Positions 25,675-33,693 of a DNA stretch of 64,000 nucleotides are shown one piece after another. Location of the stretch: NCBI RefSeq assembly GCF_025567315.1, contig NZ_JAOQJE010000005.1:151428-215427 (forward strand). Reading direction: 5' to 3'. A program made the translations under genes and the position numbers. How positions within the stretch are numbered: position 1 is the first letter of the stretch; the number at the start of each line of letters is the position of its first letter. The DNA is from Agathobaculum ammoniilyticum. GTDB lineage: Bacteria > Bacillota > Clostridia > Oscillospirales > Butyricicoccaceae. Below the pieces are notes generated by a model, which was given only the letters and a program-made list of their open reading frames with translations, did not search any database and was not told where the DNA came from.

Positions 25675-28600
25675 TTATTTTTTGGCCTTTTTGCGGTACC
25701 AGGGCGCAAGTTCCTCCTCGCGGACCGGCGCTTTCACGCCGTCCGGTGTGTTGTACCGCTTCACCTTAGCGGAAACAGACATCATATGCGGGTCATACTG
25801 CTCGGATGCGTCGGAGGGAGCCGCCTCCGGCGGCGCCTGTTCAGGGGCGGCGCTGCTTTCAGCCTGCTCCCGCGCCTGCCGGATCTCATCGATCGCGTGC
25901 GTTCCGCTGGTGATGCGGCGGCGCTTGTTGCTGGTGGAGAGCTGGGAGGCGTCCACTGGCTTCAGGTTGGCCTTGGCGGCTTGCAGCGCGTCCGCAGATA
26001 CATTGGAATTGTGCGGCAGCGAAACCGAGCCGTCCTCACCGACAGAATCAGGGTTATTCATGAGCTGCTCCAGCATCTGACTGTCCGCCGCGGCCTCGGC
26101 GTTGCGTTTGGCGGTTGCCGCGCGGCCCTTTTGAGTTTTGGATTTCAGAAAGGCTAGCGGGTTTTGCACAATCAGCTTTGCCTTGCGCCAGCCGCTGAGC
26201 TGCTTGAAGTCCTCCTCTTCATTGACAAAGCTGTCGCGGGCGCGCTGATGCTTACGGCGCATGGAATACCATTTGTTCTTTATGTGATCGCCTGCACGCT
26301 TGTACCAGGGCTTATTGGCATTCGCGGTTGCACTGCCCTCGGGCGCGTTGGCGTCCGGACGCTCCTTGGTACCCGTGGCGTAGTCGTATTCATTGTTGAA
26401 TTCCTTTTTCTTTTTGAACTCGTACCACTTGATACCGGCCAGCTTGCGCTGTTCGTCGCGCTGGTTCTGGTAAGCCTTATCCTCCTTGCGGGCTTCCTTG
26501 CGGGCGGCTTTTAACTGTTTTTTATTTTCCTTGCCGGCCTGCCTGGCTGCGCGCTGCTCGCGCAGCTCATTGAGCTGGGCTTCCTTTTCGGAGGTGTCGT
26601 GTCCGCCGTATTCATCGCCTACGCGGTGCGCGATGTCGTATTCCAGCCGGGCTTCTTTTTTCTTTTGAAACTCATACCACTTGATGCCCTTGTCCTTAAT
26701 CAGATTCTTTTTCTCCTCCTTGCGGCGCTTGTTGGCCGCGCGGATGTTCTGCCGGTTCTCCTCAGACAGACTGTTAAAGTGTTCGAGTGCGGCTTTTTTT
26801 TGCTCCTTTTTTGCCAGTTTAGCCGCCTTTTTCTGCTTTTTTGCCTCGGCGGATGCCTGCTGCCGCTTGAGTTCAGCCTGAACGGTATGTTCCTTTTCAA
26901 ACTGGTGTGCGTCGGCCGCGCCGATCTGCTCCTCCACGGAGCCGCCCCGCGCAAAGTCCGCGTTGACCTGTGCGGAAGCCGCATCGGTATCGAGCATCTC
27001 GCCCTTGGAATTGGTGCCGATCCCCATGATGTTAACGATTTTGCGGGCGCGCTGACCTTCCTCGTTATCTTGGGAGGATAGCTGGTTAAGGGCCGTCACA
27101 TCATTTTGCGTTTTGTGCATGCCTGCAACCTTGTTGGTCGTCGCACCGCGCTCTCCCGAGGTGATCTGGTTGGCGATATGCTTGGCGCGGTGGCGGATCT
27201 CGTTCTTTTTCTTTTCCGGCAGGTCGTCGCGCATGCCGAGCTTTTTCTCCAGCGATGCGCGCAGCGACAGGTTATCCAGGTTCTTTTCGCGTGCTTCCTT
27301 ACGCTTTTGATCCACATGGGCCTCCATCCCAGTGTTGACAACCGTCTTCACGGCAGAGCCACCCATCGCAGCAAGATTGCCGACGCCGGGAATCAGGCCG
27401 AGCCCGCCGTTGACGATGTCCATGCCGGCGTTCACGCCCTCCTGCACGCTTTCCGCCTTGCGGACCTTGGCGGCGTTGCGGGCGTTGGTCGCCATGCTGC
27501 GCAGCAGCTTATCGTTTTTGATCTTTTCCGCGTCGCCGGAAGCGGCGCGCTGCGAGGAATCCGAGGCGAGTATGCGGCCCGCCCGCTCGGCGGCCAGGCG
27601 GTCGCCGGTGGCCTCGTGGCCGTGGATTGTGGCCTTTGCCGCATTCGCCGTGCCGGCGATCATCTGGAAGTAGCTGCCGTGCGCTTCGAGCTGGCTGCCG
27701 ACGGCCTCTTTTACCGCCTCGTTCTGGATGATCTGACCGGTCAGGTTTTTGGCTGTGCCGAGCGCGTCCGAACCCCAGGAGGCGACGCTGCTGGTAAGCG
27801 ACGCTGCTTTTTCTGCTGTCCCTGCATTCTGGTCGGTGATGGTATCCTTGATATCCTTGGCCGTATCGACCGTGTTTTTCGTCGTGCCGATTATACTGCC
27901 GATCGCTGCGGCATGCCCCATAAAATCGCTGTCATTGACAGCACCCGCTTTTGCACCGAACCTGCCAAGCACATAGCTGCCGTTATCCCGCTGGGAGGCA
28001 AGGGTTTCCACGGTCGAGCTGAATTCGTTGAATTGGTCAGTCGCCGCGAGACCGGCATCCAGCGCGTTGCCACCCAGAGAGTCCCCCTCGATGTCGTTTG
28101 CGCCCAGCCGGCGGTCGGTCGCGGAGGGGCGGTTTTCAGGGCCGTAAACGACAGGATCCTGCCGTTTGCGCCTGCGCCGCGCCTGCACTGGTCCTGTGGC
28201 CCCTGCCGCAGCGACTGCGGCTGACGCACCGGGGCTTGCTGTGGCGCCAGGATAGATGCTCTGGCCCATGGCCGCCATCATGCCCTCGCGGTCGGCGCGG
28301 GCTTCGAGCGCATGGTTTTCCAGCAGGCCGGAGCCGCGCACCTCGCCACGCGCCTGGCTAACAACGTGGCTCAGCTCATGTCCGAGCAGCGCCTGCCCGC
28401 GCATGGAAACCAGGTCGAGCTGGCCGGGCGCAAAGGCGATGTGGCTGCCCTGCGCCAGCGCGTCCGCACCCGCATCCGCGACCGCCTGGCTCTCATACAG
28501 CTTGACGCCGGACAGGTCCGCGCCGAAAGCGCTCTCCATTTTGGACTGGATCGCCGCGGGCAGGTCAACCGGCCGTCCGGCATGCTCGACCGGAGACAGG

Positions 28601-28707
28601 TCGCTCATCCCGCGCAGGGGGGACTGCTGCGGCGCGTGGGCGGCCGCGGGGCGGCTGCGCGGCACGGTGCAAGCGGAAGGCTTGGCTTTCTTCTGATAGG
28701 TTTGCAT
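25675..28707 (-). CDS. Large DUF4157 (eCIS core domain) protein, candidate cargo
   Basis: 1010 aa from ATG 28707 (AAAAGGGTGA upstream); an earlier ATG at 28812 lacks a site. After a basic, Pro-rich lead, residues about 60-140 are a DUF4157 domain ending in GHELSHVVSQA at about 110, with the HExxH zinc motif intact. DUF4157 is the most common marker of proteins carried by eCIS particles. The rest is helical and very rich in Lys, Ala, Glu and Arg: a Gly/Ala-rich part (VAAAGATGPV), a glycine-zipper-like GGLGLIPGVGNLAAMGG at about 460 and long charged helices. Two copies of GIKWYEFxKKKE start near residues 676 and 759, 83 residues apart. The basic tail ends RKKAKK. No known toxin domain is visible. 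Confidence 0.85.
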   Translation of the reverse strand: MQTYQKKAKPSACTVPRSRPAAAHAPQQSPLRGMSDLSPVEHAGRPVDLPAAIQSKMESAFGADLSGVKLYESQAVADAGADALAQGSHIAFAPGQLDLVSMRGQALLGHELSHVVSQARGEVRGSGLLENHALEARADREGMMAAMGQSIYPGATASPGASAAVAAAGATGPVQARRRRKRQDPVVYGPENRPSATDRRLGANDIEGDSLGGNALDAGLAATDQFNEFSSTVETLASQRDNGSYVLGRFGAKAGAVNDSDFMGHAAAIGSIIGTTKNTVDTAKDIKDTITDQNAGTAEKAASLTSSVASWGSDALGTAKNLTGQIIQNEAVKEAVGSQLEAHGSYFQMIAGTANAAKATIHGHEATGDRLAAERAGRILASDSSQRAASGDAEKIKNDKLLRSMATNARNAAKVRKAESVQEGVNAGMDIVNGGLGLIPGVGNLAAMGGSAVKTVVNTGMEAHVDQKRKEAREKNLDNLSLRASLEKKLGMRDDLPEKKKNEIRHRAKHIANQITSGERGATTNKVAGMHKTQNDVTALNQLSSQDNEEGQRARKIVNIMGIGTNSKGEMLDTDAASAQVNADFARGGSVEEQIGAADAHQFEKEHTVQAELKRQQASAEAKKQKKAAKLAKKEQKKAALEHFNSLSEENRQNIRAANKRRKEEKKNLIKDKGIKWYEFQKKKEARLEYDIAHRVGDEYGGHDTSEKEAQLNELREQRAARQAGKENKKQLKAARKEARKEDKAYQNQRDEQRKLAGIKWYEFKKKKEFNNEYDYATGTKERPDANAPEGSATANANKPWYKRAGDHIKNKWYSMRRKHQRARDSFVNEEEDFKQLSGWRKAKLIVQNPLAFLKSKTQKGRAATAKRNAEAAADSQMLEQLMNNPDSVGEDGSVSLPHNSNVSADALQAAKANLKPVDASQLSTSNKRRRITSGTHAIDEIRQAREQAESSAAPEQAPPEAAPSDASEQYDPHMMSVSAKVKRYNTPDGVKAPVREEELAPWYRKKAKK

Positions 28708-28821
28708 AAACGTCACCCTTTTCTCGGTCGATGGGGTCTCATGCGGCGGTACTCCCGCCGCGTGGCATGGCACGGTGCGGGAACGGTCGAAACGTGCCGA
28801 ACGGCGTATCATGCTATTGTC

Positions 28822-28830
28822 ATTATAGCA
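28822..28830 (-). promoter_or_regulatory. Extended -10 promoter for the DUF4157 gene
   Basis: TGCTATAAT on the - strand is a perfect extended -10. It is flanked by the inverted repeat ATGCTAT (28811-28817) / ATAGCAT (28825-28831). It is 115 bases upstream of the ATG. A further TGCAAACC (plus-strand GGTTTGCA at 28848-28855) lies upstream on this strand. Confidence 0.65.
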
Positions 28831-28842
28831 TAGCGGAATCTA

Positions 28843-28880
28843 CGGGCGGTTTGCATGTTGTTACACTTTCGGGCCGTTTG
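28843..28880. promoter_or_regulatory. Direct repeat in the divergent eCIS promoter region
   Basis: CGGGCGGTTTG (28843-28853) and CGGGCCGTTTG (28870-28880) match at 10 of 11 positions with a 27-base period, between the promoters of the DUF4157 gene and the main eCIS operon. The GGTTTG core is shared with the box before the YbjN-like gene. It is a candidate shared operator; binding is untested. Confidence 0.4.
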
Positions 28881-28891
28881 TGCGCAATCGC

Positions 28892-28920
28892 TTAAAACCG
28901 GATTTCTTTTCAGGTACAAT
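28892..28920 (+). promoter_or_regulatory. Predicted promoter of the main eCIS operon
   Basis: TTAAAA (28892-28897), a 17-base spacer and TACAAT (28915-28920) make a reasonable SigA-type promoter. It is the only good one I see before the first + strand gene at 28994, and no strong terminator separates that gene from the rest of the operon except the hairpins described at 31237 and 33694. Confidence 0.6.
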
Positions 28921-28993
28921 CAAAACAGCGGAGGCGGGAGCCTGCGCAAAACAGGTCAGGATATCAGACGACAACTGGTGGGGGCGTGCATCA

Positions 28994-29356
28994 ATGAAGC
29001 TGGCGGTATGCACCGCACAGGCGGAGGAACAGGCCCGGCTGTGCGAATGGATCGAACAGTATTGCAGGCTGCGCAGCCTGCCAGCGGCCGTGGTGTGCAT
29101 CAGCACGCCGCAGGAGCTGTCCCGACAGGCGCCTGGGGCAATACAGATCGCCTATATCGGTTTCGGCAGCAGTACGGGCTTTTTGGCCGCCCGCGCGCTG
29201 CAGGAACGCGACCGCGCCTGCCGTATCATCCTGATGGACGATACCACGCAGTATGCCATACAGGGGCTGCACCTGCATTTTGCGGATTTTATCCTGCGGC
29301 CGGTGGAGTTCCGCCACGTGGCGCGCAGCATGCGCCTGGCGCTGGAACGGTTTTGA
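28994..29356 (+). CDS. Stand-alone pseudo-receiver protein, first gene of the eCIS operon
   Basis: 120 aa from ATG 28994 (GGTGGGGG upstream); earlier in-frame starts have no site. The length, beta-alpha spacing and LRPVEF end match a CheY-like receiver without an output domain. Key residues are changed: the acid pocket reads TAQAEEQ, the phospho-acceptor Asp is replaced in IAYIGFGSS, and the conserved KP Lys is Arg (FILRPV). It should not be phosphorylated and may bind a kinase or another eCIS protein as a fixed-state signal. The divergent position makes it a candidate regulator of the cluster. Confidence 0.7.
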   Translation: MKLAVCTAQAEEQARLCEWIEQYCRLRSLPAAVVCISTPQELSRQAPGAIQIAYIGFGSSTGFLAARALQERDRACRIILMDDTTQYAIQGLHLHFADFILRPVEFRHVARSMRLALERF

Positions 29357-29380
29357 GGAAAAGTACGGGGAGGGCTGGTC

Positions 29381-30427
29381 TTGCAGCACGCTTGGGTAAA
29401 ACGCAGGCAGGCGCAGGCGGCCGTGCCGCCGGTTACGGAGAAAGACACGCGCCGCCAGCTCGCCTGGGCGGCGGGCAGCGAGTTTTTCTCCCACCGCGAC
29501 CCGCTGTACCATATTACCGAAGACTTCCGGCAGACCTTTGACGAGATTGGCCGCCGCCACGCGGCGGCGCTGGCTGGGGAGAGCGCCGGCGGTTTTACCC
29601 GCACGGAGCAGGCCGCGCAGCCGCCGCAGTGGGCGGAACAGCAAACCGGACCAGTGCGGGACGCGCAGAAGCCCAACCCGACCAACGCTAAAGACCTGTA
29701 TCAGATGCGCTGGTCGGATAACCAGGACATGGTGCGACGTTTTTCCGAAACGGCGTTCCAGCGCGGCACGCTGGCCGGCGCGGTGATGGCGGGGACGGGC
29801 AAGATGATGCTGGTTTCCTGCCTGAAGCGTACGGTCGGGCAGTCCCAGCCGGTCAGGGAGCAGCAGCGCCGCCTGTTCGAGGGCGGCTCGCAGCAGCGCG
29901 TCATCCCCGGACACGGGCCGGACAGCGTGGTGTTCAACCGCGGCTTTGCGGACAGCGCGGTCGGCTTGGTGGTCGATACGCTCGCGGACGCACGGCAGAT
30001 GGTGGAATCCATGGCCGACCTCGCGGCCGGAAAAAGCGATATGGGCGCGGGCGGCGGCGCACAGGCGCTGCGCAGGATGTACCCGTTCCTGGACGACAGC
30101 CGCGAACGCGCGCTGGCAGGGCAGTACAGCGCCCGCCTGCGCGAGAGCGGCGACGACGGGGAGCGGCAGTTATTGCAAAACGCCTATGTGCGCGTGCAGG
30201 CGATGATCGGCAAAAAAGCACAGATGCGCAACGAATTTATCAACAAGCTGCGGCTGATCGCGGACCGCGCGACCGAAGCCCTTACCTTATTTGAAGCCCC
30301 CAGCTTTACCGACGAGTTGGTACAGGCGGTCGAACAGGCCGAAACGCCGCCCGAGCCACCGGATCAGCCGAACGGCAGCGCGCCCAGGCCACCGCAGGAC
30401 GGGGAGGACGGCCATGCAGCAGAATGA
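29381..30427 (+). CDS. Unknown eCIS-operon protein
   Basis: 348 aa, TTG start at 29381 after GGGGAGGG. I do not recognise a family. It is predicted mostly helical, with a conserved-looking core (ITEDFRQTFDEIGRR, then NAKDLYQMRWSDNQDMVRRFSETAF), a small-residue stretch GTLAGAVMAGTGKMMLV that might insert into or lie on a membrane, and a Pro/acidic tail. It shares no obvious motif with the DUF4157 protein. Position before the sheath suggests cargo loading, chaperone or scaffold work. The next gene overlaps its end by 14 bases. Confidence 0.7.
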   Translation: MQHAWVKRRQAQAAVPPVTEKDTRRQLAWAAGSEFFSHRDPLYHITEDFRQTFDEIGRRHAAALAGESAGGFTRTEQAAQPPQWAEQQTGPVRDAQKPNPTNAKDLYQMRWSDNQDMVRRFSETAFQRGTLAGAVMAGTGKMMLVSCLKRTVGQSQPVREQQRRLFEGGSQQRVIPGHGPDSVVFNRGFADSAVGLVVDTLADARQMVESMADLAAGKSDMGAGGGAQALRRMYPFLDDSRERALAGQYSARLRESGDDGERQLLQNAYVRVQAMIGKKAQMRNEFINKLRLIADRATEALTLFEAPSFTDELVQAVEQAETPPEPPDQPNGSAPRPPQDGEDGHAAE

Positions 30428-30833
30428 ACAGAACGCCGCCAGAACGTCGGCGCACCATTCCCAGCAGGTGCGGGAGGACAAGCAGCGCCGCCGCGCGGCG
30501 CAAAGCGAACAGCAGACTCTGCGAATCGCGCTGGAGGCCGTGCAGGCAGGCGTGCCGCTGACGCGCCTGCCCGCCGCGATGGTGCTGGCGCTCTCCGCAC
30601 AGATGGGCAACAGCGCTCTGCTCGCCCTGCTGGCGGGACAGGACAGACGGATCGAGCCGGTCACGGCGCTACCGCCGCCCGACGCGGTGCGGACAGCGCC
30701 CAAGGATATCAAAACGGCGCCCGCCGCGGCGTCCGCTCCACCCGACTGGGCGGCGCTGCCCGCGGTGCAGGCCGCACCGGCCGCGCCCGACGGGCTGGCC
30801 GGACAGGGAGGTGTCTCCTTTGCAGGAGGATGA
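30414..30833 (+). CDS. Small unknown eCIS-operon protein with Gln-rich helix and Pro/Ala tail
   Basis: 139 aa from ATG 30414, inside the end of the previous gene. A Gln/Arg-rich N-terminal helix (residues 1-45) leads to a short conserved-looking segment (VPLTRLPAAMVLALSAQMGNSALLALL) ending in MGNSA, the kind of motif found near the N terminus of DUF4157 and other eCIS cargo proteins, then a disordered Pro/Ala tail. It may bind the particle or cargo. No known family. Confidence 0.6.
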   Translation: MQQNEQNAARTSAHHSQQVREDKQRRRAAQSEQQTLRIALEAVQAGVPLTRLPAAMVLALSAQMGNSALLALLAGQDRRIEPVTALPPPDAVRTAPKDIKTAPAAASAPPDWAALPAVQAAPAAPDGLAGQGGVSFAGG

Positions 30834-31215
30834 ATGCCGCAGGCTGCTGGAAGCGCTGCTGCGCGACAGCGGCGTGCCGTGGGAGCAGAGCGGCGTATGG
30901 ACGCGCTTCCGTTTTCGCGAGGGCGTGATGGTGTGGGAGCTTGCCTGCCGGTGCAGGCGGGGCGAGGTGTTGATCTACAGCCGTTATCCTATGGCCGCGC
31001 GCGAATGGGCGGCGGCGCTCGAAGCCTGTGGCGAAGCGAACGGCGCGCTGACGCGCGGCGCGATGTTCCTGCAGGGTGAAACACCGGTTTTCCGCATCCG
31101 CGCCGACTTGGGCGACCCTTACAGCGCGCGCGAGCGGCTGGCAGAGGCGCTCGAATACAGCGCGGCGGTGATGGCGCGCTATTGGGGCGCGTTCCAGAAC
31201 GCCTGCCGCGGCTGA
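30820..31215 (+). CDS. YbjN/secretion-chaperone-like protein
   Basis: 131 aa from TTG 30820, chosen because GGGAGG ends 9 bases upstream; a GTG at 30811 would sit in that site. It has an alpha-beta layout (ECRRLLEALLRDSGV, then beta strands around VMVWELACRCRRGEVLIYSRYP, then a long C-terminal helix) similar to YbjN/type III chaperones. The same style of protein lies at 25098-25583 on the other side of the cargo candidate. It overlaps the previous gene. Confidence 0.65.
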   Translation: MQEDECRRLLEALLRDSGVPWEQSGVWTRFRFREGVMVWELACRCRRGEVLIYSRYPMAAREWAAALEACGEANGALTRGAMFLQGETPVFRIRADLGDPYSARERLAEALEYSAAVMARYWGAFQNACRG

Positions 31216-31236
31216 CCGTTTTTTGTGCGGGATCGG

Positions 31237-31284
31237 GTTTGAGAAATAAACCGGGCGACCCGAGGCCTGGTTTATTTCTCAAAC
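31237..31284 (+). terminator. 19-bp stem-loop before the sheath gene (terminator or processing site)
   Basis: GTTTGAGAAATAAACCGGG (31237-31255) pairs with CCTGGTTTATTTCTCAAAC (31266-31284) over 19 bp with one G-U and a 10-base loop. No U-run follows, so it is not a classical terminator on this strand. It splits the small leading genes from the structural genes and could be a partial terminator, an RNase III/processing site or a stabiliser of the downstream messenger. Confidence 0.65.
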
Positions 31285-31323
31285 GTCCGCGAAAATAATA
31301 GAAGCAGACCCAGTACAATTTAG

Positions 31324-31384
31324 AAAGGAGGGGAGCTTCACGACCGGCCCCCAGCCAACTACAATGGCGTGAAGCAAAAACATG
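31324..31384 (+). promoter_or_regulatory. Sheath ribosome site separated from its start codon by a hairpin
   Basis: The only strong Shine-Dalgarno (AAAGGAGGGG, 31324-31333) is 48 bases before the sheath ATG, and an in-frame TGA at 31370-31372 rules out an upstream extension. Between them GCTTCACG (31335-31342) and CGTGAAGC (31368-31375) are perfect complements. Folding this hairpin would leave about seven unpaired bases between the site and the ATG, the normal distance. A similar arrangement is known for phage T4 gene 38. Confidence 0.55.
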
Positions 31385-33154
31385 GCAGAATATTTATCCC
31401 CAGGTGTGTATGTGGAGGAGTATGACTCGGGTGCGACCCCGATGCAGGGCGTCAGCACCAGCACGGCGGGTTTTGTCGGCCTGGCGGAGCGCGGCCCTAC
31501 GATCGGCCAGCCGCAGCTGGTTACCAGCTTTGCCGACTACACGCGCATATACGGCGGCTATCTGAGCAAGGCGGGCTATGGCGACGCACGCTATCTGCCT
31601 TATGCGGTCGAGCAGTTCTTCATGAACGGCGGCGCGCGCGCCTACATCATGCGCGCCGTGCCGGGCGACGCAAAAGCTGCTGCCCTGACGACCGGCGCGC
31701 TGCGCATCACTGCGGCTAACCCGGGCGCCTGGGCGGAAAAGATGCGCGTGACTGTCGCGGCCTCCAGCAAGGCCAAGACCCAGGTGCTCGCGGCGAGCGG
31801 TGCGGACCTGACGCTCAAGAACGCGGACGGGTTCAATACCGGAGACGTGGTCGAACTGTTCGACGGCAAGACCGCCGCCTACGCGACCATCAAGAGCGTG
31901 CTCGACAGGGTCGTCACCCTGGACGCGCCTTGCGCGCTGGCCGTGGCGGATACCAAGGTCGGCACGGACAAGTACATCCGTACCTGCGAAATCACCATCA
32001 CCGCCCGCCTGGACGATACGGTGGAGGTCTTTGAAAACCTGTCCCTCAAGCCCGAGGCGCTTAACTATGCGCCGGTCAAGACCGCCAAGAGCGACCTGAT
32101 CCGCGTGGAGATCGTGCCGGTCAAGGCGGCGGCGCCCGCGCCGGCGGCCAAGGAAGAGGGCAAGGAGAAAAAGGAAGCGTCCGCAGTGCCAGCCAAGGCG
32201 GCCGGCATCACGCCGTATGAGCTATGCGGCGGCGCGGGGGACGAAATGGTGCTGACCCTACAGGGCGGCAGCGACGGATCGGTACAGAGCGTCACACCGG
32301 ACGCGTACATCGGTGCGGACGACGGCCCGGGCCGCCGCACCGGCCTGCAGGCGTTCCAGGAGAACGGCGTGGTATCCGTGCTGGCGATCCCCGGCGTGAC
32401 CGCGCCCGAGGTACAGGCGGCGCTGATCAGCTTCTGCGAGAACCGCAAGAGCTGCTTTGCCATCCTCGACGTGCCGATGGACCTGAAAAAGACGAACGAC
32501 GTGGCTACCTTCCGCGATATGTACGACTCGACCTACGCAGCGATGTACCATCCATGGCTGCAGATGTTTGACGCGGGCGCCAAACGCGCGGATTACTTCC
32601 CGCCCTCCGGCGCGATGGCAGGCGTCTACGCCCGCAGCGACAACAGCCGCGGCGTGCATAAGGCCCCTGCGAACGAGGTCGTCCGCGGCTGCACTGGCCT
32701 GTCCTGCAATTACAACGTGGGTGAGCAGGATATCCTCAATCCGATCGGTGTCAACCTGATCCGCGCGCTGCCCGGCCAGGGCATCCGCGTATGGGGGGCG
32801 CGCACGATCAGCTCGAACGGGCTGTGGAAGTACCTCAACGTGCGCCGCCTGTTCATCTTCATCGAGGAGTCGATCAAGGCGAACACCAACTGGGTGGTAT
32901 TCGAGCCCAACAGCGAAACGCTGTGGAGCCGCGTGACCCGCACGATCGAGACCTTCCTTGCGACCTGCTGGCGCGACGGCGCGCTGGCCGGCTCCAGTCC
33001 GGAGCAGGCGTTCTTCGTAGAGTGCGGCCCGACAACCATGACGCAGGATGATATCGACAACGGCCGCCTGATCTGCCAGATCGGTATCGCGCCGGTCAAG
33101 CCCGCTGAATTCGTGATCTTCCGCATCACGCAGAAGACCGCGACCGGCGAATAA
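31382..33154 (+). CDS. Contractile tail sheath protein
   Basis: 590 aa. The N-terminal MAEYLSPGVYVEEYDSG and STAGFVGLAERGP, and the C-terminal tube-contact domain (NPIGVNLIRALPGQGIRVWGARTIS, then WKYLNVRRLFIFIEESI) are typical of Afp/PVC and phage-type sheath proteins. Polymerised around the tube, it contracts to drive the tube forward. It is longer than a minimal sheath because of a middle domain (about 110-270) ending in a charged Lys/Glu linker at about 247-267, likely exposed on the outer surface. It has a translation start problem described at 31324-31384. Confidence 0.97.
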   Translation: MAEYLSPGVYVEEYDSGATPMQGVSTSTAGFVGLAERGPTIGQPQLVTSFADYTRIYGGYLSKAGYGDARYLPYAVEQFFMNGGARAYIMRAVPGDAKAAALTTGALRITAANPGAWAEKMRVTVAASSKAKTQVLAASGADLTLKNADGFNTGDVVELFDGKTAAYATIKSVLDRVVTLDAPCALAVADTKVGTDKYIRTCEITITARLDDTVEVFENLSLKPEALNYAPVKTAKSDLIRVEIVPVKAAAPAPAAKEEGKEKKEASAVPAKAAGITPYELCGGAGDEMVLTLQGGSDGSVQSVTPDAYIGADDGPGRRTGLQAFQENGVVSVLAIPGVTAPEVQAALISFCENRKSCFAILDVPMDLKKTNDVATFRDMYDSTYAAMYHPWLQMFDAGAKRADYFPPSGAMAGVYARSDNSRGVHKAPANEVVRGCTGLSCNYNVGEQDILNPIGVNLIRALPGQGIRVWGARTISSNGLWKYLNVRRLFIFIEESIKANTNWVVFEPNSETLWSRVTRTIETFLATCWRDGALAGSSPEQAFFVECGPTTMTQDDIDNGRLICQIGIAPVKPAEFVIFRITQKTATGE

Positions 33155-33189
33155 ATAAAGCCCACTGTTGGCAGAAAGGACGAACATAA

Positions 33190-33669
33190 ATGGCAATCAA
33201 CTATCCATATAGAGTATTCCGATACCAGGTCGAGATCGACGGCATCAGCCGCGCGGGCTTTTCCGAGGTTTCGGGCATGAGCTCCTCGGTCGATGCGGTC
33301 GAATACCGCGAGGGCGACGACCTGCGCAACACCCCGCGCAAGCTCGCGGGCCTGACCAAGTTCGGCAACGTCACCCTGCGCTGGGGCGTGTCCGACGATT
33401 CCGACTTCCTCGACTGGGTATACGCGGTCGCGCCGACCAACACCGCGCCCCCGACCGGCATGATACGCCACAACGTGACTATCACTCTGATCGACGACGC
33501 GGGCAACCCCGGCCCGTCCTGGAACCTGATCAACGCGTGGCCGGTGGGCTACACCGTGCCCGACCTGAACGGCATGGGCGGCGAGGTCGCCATCCAGTCG
33601 CTCGAGTTGTGCCATGAGGGCCTCGAGCACACGCCGGGCGGCGTAGCGGGCGAGCCCTCCACGATCTGA
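33190..33669 (+). CDS. Inner tube protein 1
   Basis: 159 aa, a T4 gp19-like/Hcp-fold tail tube protein: NYPYRVFRYQVEIDG, AGFSEVSGMSSSVDAVEYREG and GNVTLRWGVSDDSDFLDW are the standard blocks. It is the first gene after the sheath and the most likely main tube subunit (Afp1/Afp5 class). AAAGGACG lies before the ATG. It is followed by strong hairpins that may reduce expression of the downstream genes relative to sheath and tube. Confidence 0.96.
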   Translation: MAINYPYRVFRYQVEIDGISRAGFSEVSGMSSSVDAVEYREGDDLRNTPRKLAGLTKFGNVTLRWGVSDDSDFLDWVYAVAPTNTAPPTGMIRHNVTITLIDDAGNPGPSWNLINAWPVGYTVPDLNGMGGEVAIQSLELCHEGLEHTPGGVAGEPSTI

Positions 33670-33693
33670 TAGCAGCGCTCTGTTTTCGGCCTG

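Noticed and set aside
31291..31319. TACAAT (31314-31319) as a separate promoter for the sheath
   Set aside because: No -35 at 16-18 bases, and the predicted start would fall inside the ribosome site at 31324-31333.
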